DNA of 64,000 nt from Burkholderiales bacterium (GTDB lineage Bacteria > Pseudomonadota > Gammaproteobacteria > Burkholderiales > Nitrosomonadaceae), in assembly GCA_024235755.1 (NCBI GenBank), contig JACKLV010000003.1, positions 62,001 to 126,000 on the forward strand, written 5' to 3'. Made by a program: the position numbers and the translations under genes. Shown piece after piece: positions 17,303 to 27,766 of the stretch. Numbering within the stretch: position 1 is the first letter of the stretch; each line of letters begins with the position of its first letter. A model generated the notes under the pieces. It did no database searches. It saw only the letters and a program-made list of their open reading frames with translations, and was not told the origin of the DNA.

Positions 17303-19426
17303 TTATCGCATATTGAGTGTTGATTGCAAAAGCGAGATGATCTCATGATTATCTTTTTCTAACGCAATGGATAATGCACTTTGGCCCAGTACGTTGCGGG
17401 CATGGATATCGCCGCCCTTTTTGAGTATGGCTTCGACGACGGCCGGCTGGTTTTTCTGGACGGCGAACATGAGTGCATTCGTACCGTTTTGATCCCTGAT
17501 ATTGATGTCTACCGTCTGCTTGAGCAAATTAAGCGCAACGTCATATTGTTCAAAAACGATGGCGCTCATCAGGGCGGTTCGGCCGATGCGGTTTTGTTTA
17601 TTGACATCGGCCTGCCGTTTCAGCATCAGTTTCACTGTGCCCAAATGCCCATAAGAAGCCGCTTTCATCAATGCGGTATCTCCCAGCGAATTATCGTGTG
17701 CATCGACGGGTATATTCGCATCCAGAAATAATGCAATCATATCCGTTTTGCCCCGCTCGGCTTGCAGAAAAAAATTCGTCAGATCAAAATCAATGCCTTT
17801 CTCATTTAGCTGATAGCGCGCATTTGCCCTTTTTTTAGCCGCAATCTCCTGTTGGTCGATAACTTGGCTCAGACTGATTTTTATTGCCTGTGCCTGTAAC
17901 GCCTGCTGCACCCGTACATCGGCCATCAGGGCATCAATGGCATGATCATCGGCTGCAATCTGTTTTGCTTTGATCAGGTAGGATTGCGCTGTTTTCCAGT
18001 GCGACTGATCCATGGCACGCCTTGCCCGCTGTATAAATTGCTGCTGAATACGTTCAATCCCCTGTATCGCTTCAATATTGTCCGGCTGAATATCAAGAAC
18101 CTGTTGATAGGTTGCAATCGCGTTATTATTTTTTGGTAATGTCAAATGATTGTTTTGCTCCAGCTGACCGGCCTGAGCCAGCAGTGTCTGCACCGCTTCA
18201 TCAGAAGCTTCAGCATCTAATCCAACGGTTTGATCCTGAATATTTGCGCCGCCATCAACGTCAACGGGATTCAATGTTACACCTGCAGCTGTAAAACCAG
18301 AGACAGATTCAGGCTGATACGGTGGATGCACGCCACTCTGAGACAATTCGTCAACAGGAATCCAGGTTTCAGATTGCGCGCCCATGACAGGTTCTTCAAG
18401 GCTTTTGACAGACTGTGGCGCCGAATACCACAAAACCCCAATGACTGTTGCGATCGCCACAATTGCAGAAACTATACCCGGATATAGAAACGGAAACCAA
18501 TTGCGATCGCGTGGGATGGAGTCCTCATGATTCTGCACCGACACAGGTACAGGCGCTCTGATTGGGATCGAATCAGGGGTTGGAGTGGGATGATCCATCG
18601 ACTTTTGAATGCTGTTCTGCGAGGAAGCATCTTCGCCGTATTCCTCGAGTAGGCATAACTCTGCCACCTCAGCAACTTTCTGTTGTGTAACCACCGAACT
18701 GTGTTCTTTATCCGCCTGAAACAGCGCCATTCCGCAAATCGTATTGATTTGCCGCGGAATGCCATTTGATAACTCGGCAACCGCGTGGACTGCGCTGCTG
18801 GTAAAAATCGGCTCACCCGAAAAATGTACAACATGAAATCGATGATTAATATAATTCCCGACTTCAGCTTCGCTTAAAGTATCCAGAAAATAGCTGCCTT
18901 GAAACAGGCCCGCACTAAGCGCCTGCTGCGCTGCACCAAGCGGCTGCTCCAGGCTGTCGCGTCCGGCCAGAATGAGTAAGGCGGAATTGTTGCCGGTATT
19001 TTGCTGCTCAATGGACTTTATCAACTTCACCAGCGAATTTTCATCGATGTTATCGGTGGCGTCCATCACATAAACAACTTTGCGGCAATCAACCTCGGGA
19101 AGCCCGTCGCCTTCACGCACAGCGGAGATAGCGCCGGAAAAATCATCCGGAGCAGCTTCACCTTCTTCCTGAACATTGATAAAAGGGGACAGATCTTTAT
19201 AAAAGATATCCACCCCTTCCTGCATCGACGTTTTCACCGCACGCGCAATCAGCGTCGACTTTCCCACACCCGCCGGCCCCAGCAAACAAACAACGCCTGT
19301 CGACTGCGCAATGCATTCAGTCAACCGGTTGAAAACCAGCCGATGACTATCGGACATATAAATGTCGTTTTGCCGGATCAGCTGACTAAAGGGGTTCTTC
19401 TGCAACTTAAAGAACTGGCTATACAT
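17303..19426 (-). CDS. ExeA-like AAA+ ATPase with membrane anchor, TPR-like region and ankyrin repeats
   Basis: A 707-residue multidomain protein. Residues 1-270 match the ExeA/GspA-type ATPase: FFKLQKNPFS start, Walker A GPAGVGKST (50-58), Walker B-like VVYVMDATD, and GIPRQINTICGMAL near the C-terminal lobe. A single transmembrane helix lies about 320-340 (PGIVSAIVAIATVIGVLWY). Residues about 415-520 contain helical TPR-like repeats (IATYQQVLDIQPDNIEAIQG, SHWKTAQSYLIKAKQIAADD). Residues about 570-707 hold four ankyrin repeats (GDTALMKAASYGHLGTVKLML, GRTALMSAIVFEQYDVALNLL and so on). ExeA relatives help secretin or polysaccharide export assembly. The ankyrin tail is unusual. An OmpA lipoprotein gene lies just upstream on the same strand. 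Confidence 0.8.
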   Translation of the reverse strand: MYSQFFKLQKNPFSQLIRQNDIYMSDSHRLVFNRLTECIAQSTGVVCLLGPAGVGKSTLIARAVKTSMQEGVDIFYKDLSPFINVQEEGEAAPDDFSGAISAVREGDGLPEVDCRKVVYVMDATDNIDENSLVKLIKSIEQQNTGNNSALLILAGRDSLEQPLGAAQQALSAGLFQGSYFLDTLSEAEVGNYINHRFHVVHFSGEPIFTSSAVHAVAELSNGIPRQINTICGMALFQADKEHSSVVTQQKVAEVAELCLLEEYGEDASSQNSIQKSMDHPTPTPDSIPIRAPVPVSVQNHEDSIPRDRNWFPFLYPGIVSAIVAIATVIGVLWYSAPQSVKSLEEPVMGAQSETWIPVDELSQSGVHPPYQPESVSGFTAAGVTLNPVDVDGGANIQDQTVGLDAEASDEAVQTLLAQAGQLEQNNHLTLPKNNNAIATYQQVLDIQPDNIEAIQGIERIQQQFIQRARRAMDQSHWKTAQSYLIKAKQIAADDHAIDALMADVRVQQALQAQAIKISLSQVIDQQEIAAKKRANARYQLNEKGIDFDLTNFFLQAERGKTDMIALFLDANIPVDAHDNSLGDTALMKAASYGHLGTVKLMLKRQADVNKQNRIGRTALMSAIVFEQYDVALNLLKQTVDINIRDQNGTNALMFAVQKNQPAVVEAILKKGGDIHARNVLGQSALSIALEKDNHEIISLLQSTLNMR

Positions 19427-19545
19427 ATTAATAATCTTTCAGTGCTTATCAATTGTTGTCAATGTGTAATACAACACAATGTCTGGAGACCGGACAGTAC
19501 ATTCCTCACTGTTCTCTTCCCTGGACTTCTAAGTGCGTTTGTTAG

Positions 19546-20049
19546 TTAGTGGTTGTCCACCACAACGATTTCCACTCTGCGGTTCTGAGCACGCCCTTCG
19601 GGATTATCCCGTCCGTCCTGCATTGTATTGGGCGCAATCGGATATTTTTTACCATAACCGCGCCGCGTGATTCGCCGGTCATCGACTCCGTTGCTCACCA
19701 ATGCATCCGCGACAGCATCCGCGCGGTTCAGGGACAATGTTTCATTATAGGCGCTGCTGCCGATTGAATCAGTATGCCCTTCAACCAGAATACGCCTGCT
19801 TGATGCTCGAGGATCAGTCAGAACGCCGCCGATGTCTGATAACTTTTCCTGTGCAACGGCGGTTAATTGACTGCTGTCGAATTCAAAATATACCTCGGGT
19901 AAAAACACGACCACACCTTTCTCGTGCTGCACCGTCCTGAAACCCATACCCTCAAGAAGCTCAAACAGTTGCCTGTTACTATACTGACTAGCGCAGCCGG
20001 TAATCAACAGAGCCAGTAAAAAGATGAGAGACACAGTTTTCTTAGTCAT
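19546..20049 (-). CDS. OmpA family lipoprotein
   Basis: A 167-residue protein starting MTKKTVSLIF. A lipobox LITGC follows the hydrophobic leader. The C-terminal OmpA-like peptidoglycan-binding domain is clear: YFEFDSSQLTAVAQEKL, ILVEGHTDSIGSSAYNETLS, LNRADAVADAL, RRGYGKKYPIAPN and AQNRRVEIVV. It would tether the outer membrane to the cell wall. The ATG at 20049 has AGGTGG upstream; the longer frame to 20079 lacks a site. It lies 119 bp before the ExeA-like gene. Confidence 0.85.
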   Translation of the reverse strand: MTKKTVSLIFLLALLITGCASQYSNRQLFELLEGMGFRTVQHEKGVVVFLPEVYFEFDSSQLTAVAQEKLSDIGGVLTDPRASSRRILVEGHTDSIGSSAYNETLSLNRADAVADALVSNGVDDRRITRRGYGKKYPIAPNTMQDGRDNPEGRAQNRRVEIVVVDNH

Positions 20050-20139
20050 CGCTGTTCCACCTGCAAACATAAACCTCAAATCCTGAAATTACCCGTGCTT
20101 GATCGAAAGTCCGCAATGATCAATCGGCTAAACCACTTT

Positions 20140-20718
20140 TTATTCGGGATTGTCTTCCAGAATTTTTGATATCGTAAACGCACCGCGTAATTCTCCCGAT
20201 TTATAACCAGTCGCCGCGTCCTGAGGATATTTTTCCGCTAGAGCAGCCTGTACCGGTTCAGCGATAGCCTCGCCGTGGCATGCCATGCAGACACCGTCAA
20301 TTGGAATCGCCTTCATAAACCGATAGCGGACTTCACCCTGATCGGATTCAATCGTGCTGTTCTGCAGGGTGACGGCAGATACGCCGGACGCCAGCTGCTG
20401 CTCAAACGCGAGCAGCGTGGCATGCTCCCATTCATCAGGCCGGTTTGCCGGATTGCGCAGCTTCAAGCTAGTGCGTCCAACCGTCCATCCGTCTTTTGAC
20501 AGTTCTTCGGCAATTTGAGGTGCGCTGACATTGCACACCGCTATCGCGCTGGCCGGCCCGCCCGCTTCAATCGCGGCCTTCAACCGCGCTTTTAGCTGCA
20601 TGCCCAATTGTGCGGCAAGCTGTTTTGATTTTTCTTCAAGCTGTGCCGTATTTTCGTTTTCGGCAGCCAAATGAGTGGATAATGACAATAACAGAATTGC
20701 AAAAATAATGTTGCGCAT
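20140..20718 (-). CDS. DUF3365 (Tll0287-like) periplasmic c-type haem protein
   Basis: A 192-residue protein with a signal peptide (MRNIIFAILLLSLSTHLAAE). One haem-attachment motif CMACH occurs near residue 149, within a DUF3365-like domain (AIAVCNVSAPQIAEEL, SLKLRNPANRPDEWE, GELRGAFTISK). Family members bind one haem c as sensors or small electron carriers. GAGGAGG ribosome site before ATG 20718. The start lies 16 bp after the stop of the PagL-like gene, so the two form an operon. Confidence 0.82.
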   Translation of the reverse strand: MRNIIFAILLLSLSTHLAAENENTAQLEEKSKQLAAQLGMQLKARLKAAIEAGGPASAIAVCNVSAPQIAEELSKDGWTVGRTSLKLRNPANRPDEWEHATLLAFEQQLASGVSAVTLQNSTIESDQGEVRYRFMKAIPIDGVCMACHGEAIAEPVQAALAEKYPQDAATGYKSGELRGAFTISKILEDNPE

Positions 20719-20733
20719 GATTCCTCCTCGCAT

Positions 20734-21303
20734 TCAAAAAACGTAGCCCAGGCGCGCGCCCACGGTATCCATTCCCTCGTTCTGCTGCGCCGTATAAGCG
20801 TTGGAAATATGATCAAAGTAGACAGACAGTGTTGTTCTCGACGTTAGAAAATATCCGACCTCGAGCGGGATGTGAAACAGTACGCGCGACCCCAACGCCT
20901 TTCTGCCGACATGCGTCGCATGAAGCTTACCATCATGAACAGCCGCACCGACACCGGTGACAACAAAAATACCTGAACTGAAATTATATTGCCAGAGAAT
21001 ATCGAAATAGCCCTTTGAGGTATCGCCATTCGTGTTGATTGAACCACCCAGCGCAGGCCGCAGCGCACCTCCTAGAACATTCAGGGATGGCGCGAACACG
21101 ACCTCAATATTCAGATCGACGCCGTTTTCGCGGCGAAATCCGCTCCAAAGATCACCCACATCATGCGCCAGCACGCCGAATTTCATTTGATGAATCAGCC
21201 CGGCACCCTGCAACTGTCTGTTTTCCGCGGCAAGCGGTGCCTGCATCATGAATGCCTTTAAAAGCAAAACAATCAATATTTGCCGCACAAACGAAACACC
21301 CAT
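20734..21303 (-). CDS. PagL-like lipid A 3-O-deacylase
   Basis: A 189-residue outer-membrane beta-barrel protein with signal peptide (MGVSFVRQILIVLLLKAF, ending PLAAE). The C-terminal pattern VYFDHISNAYTAQQNEG carries the His-x-Ser pair and a downstream Glu expected for PagL catalysis, and the protein ends in GARLGYVF with the C-terminal Phe typical of barrels. It would remove the 3-linked acyl chain from lipid A. The ATG at 21303 is preferred; a TTG at 21339 would extend the protein with an arginine-rich leader unlike a signal peptide. Confidence 0.78.
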   Translation of the reverse strand: MGVSFVRQILIVLLLKAFMMQAPLAAENRQLQGAGLIHQMKFGVLAHDVGDLWSGFRRENGVDLNIEVVFAPSLNVLGGALRPALGGSINTNGDTSKGYFDILWQYNFSSGIFVVTGVGAAVHDGKLHATHVGRKALGSRVLFHIPLEVGYFLTSRTTLSVYFDHISNAYTAQQNEGMDTVGARLGYVF

Positions 21304-21678
21304 AGCCACACGCACTCTGATTCTCAACAACCTAAGCAACCTATAAACAACCTACGAATACTAACCATTTATAATTTATTGCCTCGTTCTACATCTACAG
21401 GCCTGTAACCCAAACAGCATACGCAATACAAGTCTTAAGTCTTAATAATTAATCAGGAAAGATAACGCCTCACTCAAGTTATCTTACCGTACATCGACAC
21501 TATCACTGCAATTTTATTTCCAGGTTGACAAGTCAACATATATTTGTTCCATCATTTATGTAATAATTTCTTCGCGCAGGAAATTTAAGCAAAATGGCAA
21601 AACAAAAAACTTCCAATAATTTCTCTCGCAGATTCGAAACCAGGGCTAATTTCTTTCATTAATTTCAAGGTGATGCAT
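21304..21678. other. Divergent intergenic region
   Basis: AT-rich 375 bp between the PagL-like gene and the aquaporin gene. No gene was seen. It must contain promoters for both directions. Confidence 0.5.
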
Positions 21679-22383
21679 ATGACTCCTTTTGTAGGTGAAT
21701 TGGTTGGAACCTTTATTTTGGTTTTATTGGGCAATGGTGTCGTCGCCAATGTCGTACTCAACAAATCCAAAGGTATCAATGCTGGCTGGCTAACCATAGC
21801 GGCCGGTTGGGGTATTGCACTTTTTGTCGCTGTCTATGCGGTTGCGGCTTCCAGCGGCGCGCATTTGAATCCTGCCGTCAGTATCGGTCTGGCAGCGGCC
21901 GGCAAATTTGCCTGGGCGGATGTACCGGGCTATGCCATTGCACAAATGCTGGGCGCGATGTTAGGCGCGTTGATTGTATGGATTACGTATCGCCAGCATT
22001 TCGATCAGACGACCGATCCGGACGCGCAATTGGCCGCTTTTTGCACCGGGCCTGCAATCAGAAGTCCGGTTCAAAATATTGTGACTGAAGCCGTGGGTAC
22101 TTTCGTGCTGGTTTTCGGCATCATGATGATTGTATCGCCGCAAACCAGCCTGGGCGCACTGGACGCACTGCCTGTAGCATTATTGCTGTTCGGTATTGGC
22201 CTGTCACTCGGCGGACCCACCGGGTTCGCTGTCAATCCAGCCCGCGACCTCGGACCGCGCATCATGCATGCCATCCTTCCAATATCAAACAAGCGGGACA
22301 GCGACTGGGGTTACGCGTATGTCCCAGTCATCGGCGGTATACTCGGCGGACTATTAGCCGCCGTTGTGTACAGCATTTTATAA
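21679..22383 (+). CDS. MIP family aquaporin/glycerol channel
   Basis: A 234-residue six-helix channel with two NPA half-helix motifs, HLNPAVSIGL and FAVNPARDLGPR. The D residue after the second NPA and the extra spacing (GPTGFAVNPARDLG) favour the glycerol-facilitator-like branch over strict water channels. It would allow passive water or small-solute flux. ATG 21679 lies 8 nt after CAAGG; GTG 21670 and ATG 21673 are alternatives. It stands alone; a hairpin follows at 22400. Confidence 0.85.
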   Translation: MTPFVGELVGTFILVLLGNGVVANVVLNKSKGINAGWLTIAAGWGIALFVAVYAVAASSGAHLNPAVSIGLAAAGKFAWADVPGYAIAQMLGAMLGALIVWITYRQHFDQTTDPDAQLAAFCTGPAIRSPVQNIVTEAVGTFVLVFGIMMIVSPQTSLGALDALPVALLLFGIGLSLGGPTGFAVNPARDLGPRIMHAILPISNKRDSDWGYAYVPVIGGILGGLLAAVVYSIL

Positions 22384-22399
22384 TAAACAAACTTCCTTA

Positions 22400-22431
22400 A
22401 CCGGCATGGAACCCTCGAATCCCATGCCGGT
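22400..22431. terminator. Hairpin after aquaporin gene
   Basis: ACCGGCATGG (22400-22409) pairs with CCATGCCGGT (22422-22431), 12-nt loop. It lies 17 bp after the aquaporin stop. No T-run, so it could be a weak or factor-assisted terminator; it also faces the end of the SUMF1 pseudogene. Confidence 0.5.
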
Positions 22432-22434
22432 ATG

Positions 22435-23421
22435 TCAGCCGATGCATTCCCAGCGCCATATGAAAGCCGACGATGAGTTCGCATAATCGGTGCTGTTCCT
22501 GAAACGGAGAGCCGACCGCAAGTCGTGGATTGCTGCCCGACCCGCCCCGAACCACAGGCGACCACAATCACCGCCATCGGTTTCCAGCCAGGCAGTACCG
22601 TCATCAGGTGCGTTATCATAGTTCTCATGCCAGCAATCCTGCGCCCATTCCAAGGCATTACCGAGCATATCGAACAGCCCGAAATGGTTTTCCCGCTGCC
22701 TACCGGTGCGGTATACACATGTGCATCGTTGCACTCGGCCAGAGTCCAGCCGGAATCGGCAATCGCTTTGGATTCCTGACCCGCGCCATTGGCGTAATCG
22801 CATGCAAATCGTCCCGGTAAAATCGTGCCGTAACGGTATCGCTCGCGCGGCATACTCCCATTCGGCCTCGCTTGGCAGGCGGTATGACGCACCAGTGCGG
22901 CGCGACAGCCATTGTACATACGCTGTCGCGTCGTCCCAGATACGCACACCACCGGATGGTTTCGGTTTGTTCGAAGCCCGGATTTTCCAGTGTCGTTCTG
23001 GCAATTGCTCAACTTCTTTTTCGCCACATTCCACATAGCAACCCTTACCACTCTGTTCGGCAGTCGTCACATACGGCTCCCCTGATGATAATCCGTATCC
23101 TCGACAAACTGGCGAAACTGGCCGACAGTAACCGCGCAGCGCTGTCGCAAACGGTTTTGGAATAGTCACTTCATGCACTGTTGTTCATCGGCATCGCCGT
23201 CCATCGATCCATTTCAAACCGTCCTGACGAATCACCACCATCGTCGGCGCTTGTCCCGGTTCAGTTCTGCAAGTCTGCGCCAACGCCTGCGATGCTTGCC
23301 GGTCTCGATCCGTGCGCTCACCGAGCAGTTCAACCGTGCGCCGTTCATTCCGTCACCGGCAACAACGGCCCGCAAACAAACCGACGGTTAACATCATGAT
23401 GAATTTATAATTTTGCCGCAT
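22435..23421 (-). pseudogene. Secreted SUMF1/FGE-domain protein, frameshifted
   Basis: From ATG 23421 the frame gives a signal-peptide-like leader (MRQNYKFIMMLTVGLFAG) and then stops. The protein can be followed only by changing frame: ELLGERTDRDRQ, then MVVIRQDGLKWIDG, then MHEVTIPKPFA, then RIWDDATAYVQWLSRRTGAS, YRLPSEAEWEYAARA, DYANGAGQESKAIADSGW, and GLFDMLGNALEWAQDCWHEN. These are the landmarks of the formylglycine-generating-enzyme/SUMF1 fold. At least four indels disrupt the gene. It was probably exported and was the last gene of the TIR/MoxR operon. Confidence 0.75.
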
Positions 23422-23446
23422 AACCCAAAATTTTTTTTCCATTCAC

Positions 23447-23522
23447 GTAGAGTGGATAAGTGTAACGCCATCCACCAAATAGTGCGGCTTATGGTGGATG
23501 GCACTTCGTTTATCCACCCTAC
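23447..23522. repeat. Palindromic repeat with 30-nt arms
   Basis: Left arm 23447-23476 (GTAGAGTGGATAAGTG...) and right arm 23493-23522 (GGTGGATGGCACTTCG...TAC) are imperfect reverse complements around a 16-nt centre. Each arm begins or ends with the GTAGRGTGGATAA core. The same half-site occurs at 29301-29330 beside hoxH. It separates the two SUMF1 pseudogenes. Confidence 0.75.
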
Positions 23523-23535
23523 CATCACAAAGCAC

Positions 23536-23593
23536 GTAGGATGTGCCGGCGACAGGAGGCGCACCACGATTTGATCCTGCCGGCACATCCTAC
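23536..23593. repeat. Second, unrelated palindrome
   Basis: GTAGGATGTGCCGGC (23536-23550) is the exact reverse complement of GCCGGCACATCCTAC (23579-23593); pairing extends into AGGA/TCCT past a 3-nt bulge. It lies 13 bp from the previous palindrome, giving a REP-type pair between two pseudogenes. Confidence 0.7.
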
Positions 23594-23636
23594 CCCATAT
23601 TCCACAAAGTGCAAAACAAAGATCAAAGATCAAAGA

Positions 23637-26600
23637 TCAAAAGCCCGGCGATGCGAAAGGACGCGATGTTCGAATACCGGAGGTACCGTCACGGTTAGCG
23701 ACCGCAGAACCCGTGAACCGTAGAGCCACGACGCCCGAGCCACCCGGAGTACATTCGCCACCTTCGGCTTCCAGCCCGCGGAACCGTCAACCGGTGCATT
23801 GCTGTAATTACCATGCCAGCAATCCTTAACCCATTCCACGTTACCGGCCGTGTCGTAGTCAAATGCATTCGCGTTGAACGAACCGACCGGCGCGGTTTGT
23901 TGCCATCCATTGACTGCCGCAACCGTTGCATACAGCATTGTTGTTACCGACATCATCGCCCCACCAGTAGCGGGTTTGTGACCCCGCCCGTGCAGCGTAT
24001 TCCCATTCGGCTTCGGTCGGCAGGCGGTATTTTTGCCGGTTTGTTCGGACAACCATTTTACATACCTCGCATTATCCCGGAAACATTGATCACCGGCCGC
24101 TTGCCGCGTCCCCAGCCTTGATCATCCGGCAATTCGAGATTCGTTGCGTTGGCAAACGCATCGTATTCGTCAAAGGTGACTTGCTTGCTCATTTCAAACG
24201 CATACGCAATCGTTACTTCACGTTGCGGGCCTTCTGCACCCATCGTCCTCTTCGTTATTTGGCGAACCCATCAGAATTTTCCGGGCGGGATGCGCACCAT
24301 TTCGGGTTCGAACGGCAGGCGAGTCTCTAATTGAATATACATTGTATCGTTGAATGCTGCACCATGCTGATAGGTCTGCACCAATTGTACTTGTATGGCA
24401 TCCGTATCCAGCACCTCGATTCATCCAAACTCACTTGAGCGCCATAGGCCAGCCATGTCAGACTGCGCCGGATGCGCTCGGCAGCCCCTACTACCGGGTG
24501 CGTAAGTGATGGTATTTGTGGTCGCCGTAGAATCCGTCGATTCCTTTGGTTCTGACAACTTAAACTGATGCTGCTGCAAACGTTGCTGCAACGCTACAGC
24601 CAATGGTTGCGTGTCTTGCTGGTACTGTATGGTAACTTGCCATTGCGCAAATTGCTCAATACTTTGTTGCTGCTGAATACTTGTATACATTTGGGCACCA
24701 TACTGGGCTATTCCCAGATCCCAAAATTGCCAAACAAAACCACAGCACCAGCGCCGGGCGCAGGATAATCCATTGATTGGCTCCGGGCATTAGTTTGTTC
24801 ATGAACCGCGGTATGTGAAAATCCAGCAGCCCGAGTTTGCCATCGAGCAGAATATGCGCAAAAATCGATCGTTCAGCGCATCGCTTTGCCGCATCATCCG
24901 CTGCTCGTTAAAACGCAGCTGAATTGCCGTTTGGATGGCGTGCTGAAATCCAGTTGCAAAGCGCCGTGTTGGGCTTCGCTGGTCAATTGACTGAACAGGC
25001 TTTGCCAGACCTGCACAATGCGCTGTTTATCAACCGGACTGCTGTGCTGCAACAGCGTTTCACGCAGCCAATTGGGCAAAATCCATGTCAGCCATGGTAA
25101 CCGGCTCAACCTGAAAACCGTTGCTCTCGCTGCCCGGCGGTATCCGAATCACCTGCATGACCGCAGCAGAAAATCCAGTGCTTTGGTCAATTCCCATCCG
25201 GCTGGGATACACGGCGATTGTTCGTAACAGCAGCAAACCATCGCTACCAAGATAATGTTTAATTGTCTGAACAATTCAGCCAGGTCAAAGCCTTGCGGTG
25301 GATGCTCATCGAGCCAGGCGTCTGGATTTTCGGCAATCATCTCCGGCAGCGGTTCAGGATCGACCGACTGTTCTCTCAGTTTGGGAATATGATCCATCGT
25401 CAGATGACTGACCAACTGCGGCAGGCTGTCACGCGTCATCGGCAGCAGCAAAAATCATTTCCGGCCAGCAACCTGGCATAGCATGTGCATCAAACGGATG
25501 CAACCAGACTTTTGCTGCCACGGTTTCAAATCGGTTAGCCGGGGCGAACCTCGCCGCTATAGGGATGAAACAGAATATCGGTTTCGCTGATCACCATCAG
25601 CCGTGCATTGCCATGCCGTGCAGAACCTGTTCAAGCCGACAGGAATCGCTGGTTTCTTCATCCAGCGTATCAATAAACGCGGATTGTCACGAAACGATAA
25701 ACATGCACATTCAAACCCAGCGCCTTGAACCGTCCGGCCAACTCTTCCACCAGACCGGCGTGTTGATCGCGGCGGTCGAGGTGCCACCAGCATCCATGTT
25801 CCGGCGGTTCGCGCCGGTTGCGGTCCGGCTGAAAGTAGCCGCCACTGCGCGCCGTGGCCTCGACGGTCGCTTCGATATCAAGGCGCGCGTTGGCAGATTC
25901 TGCACCGCGCGCAAATCCCAGCGCACGCTCAGCCTTCGCACCGCCCCATACCGGTATTAAATTGCGGTCAAAATGAAATTGACTGAACAGCTCATCACCG
26001 GTCGATGCCGAACGGCTGAATTTCAGCTGCGGAAATAATTTCTGAAATAATAGACTGCAACGGGTATCCACGGCACAGTATAAAGCAATGCTATAACTGG
26101 CCATGGGATATCACGGCAGCTCTTCTGGTTCAGGTTGCGTTCGGGGTAAAATCCGGTCGACGATGGGTATTTGTGGTTCTGTTGAAGCTTTAGGCTCCGG
26201 TTTTGCAGTTCCTTTCCTCATCGTCGGTTACCACGGGCGGCTTGTAATCGTTCTTGTCTTGAATGGCCGGTTCCGCCGGATACCATACGATGACCAAAAA
26301 AACTGCGATGACAACCAGGATTCCGGTCAGCCACCAGTATTTATCCAGCCTTCGAACACTGTCGCGCAGGGCATTGAAAATGTCTTGCTCGGTGGAAACA
26401 AGACGATTCACCGCAGCAATGCTAACCGGCTTTTTATCATTCAGGCATTGTTCGAAAACATACGGGAAACGGGCCTGATCCTCAGGCGTGCGGCAGAATA
26501 TCGAGCGCAGCAATGGCATCAATTCCCGTTCCTGCTTAGGCAACCCGCCCTGCTGTTTTAATCGCTCCAGCAATTGAACGGCCAGCAGCCAGACATCGGG

Positions 26601-26706
26601 GCTGCTTGAAATGGCTGCGTCACGCAACAACTTATCCAGTCTGGGCAGGCGCTCAGTGTAAAATTTTCGATATCCACCGATACCCGCCTGTTTAGCTGTT
26701 ACTCAC
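23637..26706 (-). pseudogene. Membrane-anchored protein with C-terminal SUMF1 domain, frameshifted
   Basis: The gene began with GTG near 26706, overlapping the MoxR stop. Pieces in order: YRKFYTERLPRLDKLLRDA, SSPDVWLLAVQLLERLKQQG, a transmembrane helix (WWLTGILVVIAVFLVIVWY), then LDIEATVEATARSGGYFQPD, VSETDILFHPYSGEV, LPMTRDSLPQLVSHLTMDHI, DAWLDEHPPQGFDLAEL, VWQSLFSQLTSEAQHGALQ, and finally SUMF1 landmarks EMVRIPPGKFLMGSP, YRLPTEAEWEYAARAGS and GNVEWVKDCWHGNYSNAP. The original was about 1,000 residues. At least eight small indels shift the frame. The layout matches large proteins encoded next to MoxR ATPases in other bacteria (recalled, not searched). Confidence 0.75.
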
Positions 26707-27766
26707 CGCCATTTCTCGAATAAAGCGTCAGCACGTTTTGATCTTCCATATGTTTGAACAACGTAACCTTGGCGCTGGGCAGGAAATCGCCGATATCTTC
26801 CACTGTTGCCTGATGCAAATTTTGTTGGGCTATGGCGGTTATGCAACAGCCATAGCCAGCTTAACAGTTCGGCAGTCGATGGTATTTTTGCAGCCGCATT
26901 TTGCGTAAATAGGCAAAAAAACGCTACCGACAAACACTCTTTTAGTGTTAACCGTGTCGTCTGATGCCGAGATATCGACGCCTAATCGCATTCGGATAAT
27001 ATCTTCAATGGTCACGGAATGATCCGTATTTTTACGGTCAACTGTTGAAACGGCGGCAATTCCAGATGGTAATATACGCAGCGCCGCAGAAAAGCCTCGG
27101 GTAACTCCGCTCACGGTTACTGGTCATGATAACAAATGGTTTATTCGGGGCATGCATAGGCTCCGGTTCACCTGAGTTTCTTTTCAATGAAAATTTCGGA
27201 TGCGAGGGTAATTCGGAATCTCGAAACCATATTCATTGATTTCATTGAGGATGTCATTGGGTACTTGCGCGGCGCTTTATCGATTTCATCGATCAACACT
27301 ACCGACTGTGGTGAACCAAAATCGACTTTTCCCAAGCAAGCCGCCAACTTTCACCGTCTTCAGAAATTTCCTGACCCTAAAGCGCGACAGATTGCTTTTC
27401 CCATCGCATTGAAGTGCAAAAACGGTAGGGATCGTCCGGTTGATCCGTGATATGCGCAGCATGAAACGCCCAAGTGTGTCGTAGCTGTAAAACAAGTCCC
27501 GCCCATGGGTATCGGATTGACGGTAAACGTTAATGGTTCTCCCCAGCCGAATTCCCAGGCCACGCTATGCGCCAACTGGGATTTGCCGCAGCCCGGTTCT
27601 CCGGTCAGCAACAACGGCATGCCTAACTCCCGTGCAACATTGACCGCAGCAACCAACCTGGCGGCGCTACATAAAAACGGGGATGGATAAGATCAGCTTC
27701 TGTCACGTTACGCCCTATTTCACCGGGTCGTTGCCGTATAGGTTTGACATCAATTGAATTATTCAT
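26699..27766 (-). pseudogene. MoxR-type AAA+ ATPase, frameshifted
   Basis: ATG 27766 starts MNNSIDVKPIRQRPGEIGRN. The frame then shifts into LVAAVNVARELGMPLLLTG with Walker A GEPGCGKSQ. Later pieces in different frames are DLFYSYDTLGRF, FLHFNAMGKAICRALG, Walker B VLIDEIDKAP, NDILNEINEYGFEIP, sensor-1 region NKPFVIMTSNRER, the VTIEDIIRMRLGVDISASDD region and KIPSTAELLSWLWLL. The last frame ends in LTLYSRNGGE and a TAA at 26699. At least five indels are needed to join the pieces, so no working ATPase can be made. It starts three bases after the expected stop of the TIR gene. Confidence 0.8.

Noticed and set aside
23616..23640. Three tandem copies of a 7-nt unit (AAAGATC)
   Set aside because: A short microsatellite at a pseudogene end; too small to suggest function.
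22435..27766. Programmed frameshifting to explain the broken frames
   Set aside because: There are many shifts in both directions, at ordinary sequences without slippery sites, plus stops in every frame; decay is simpler.
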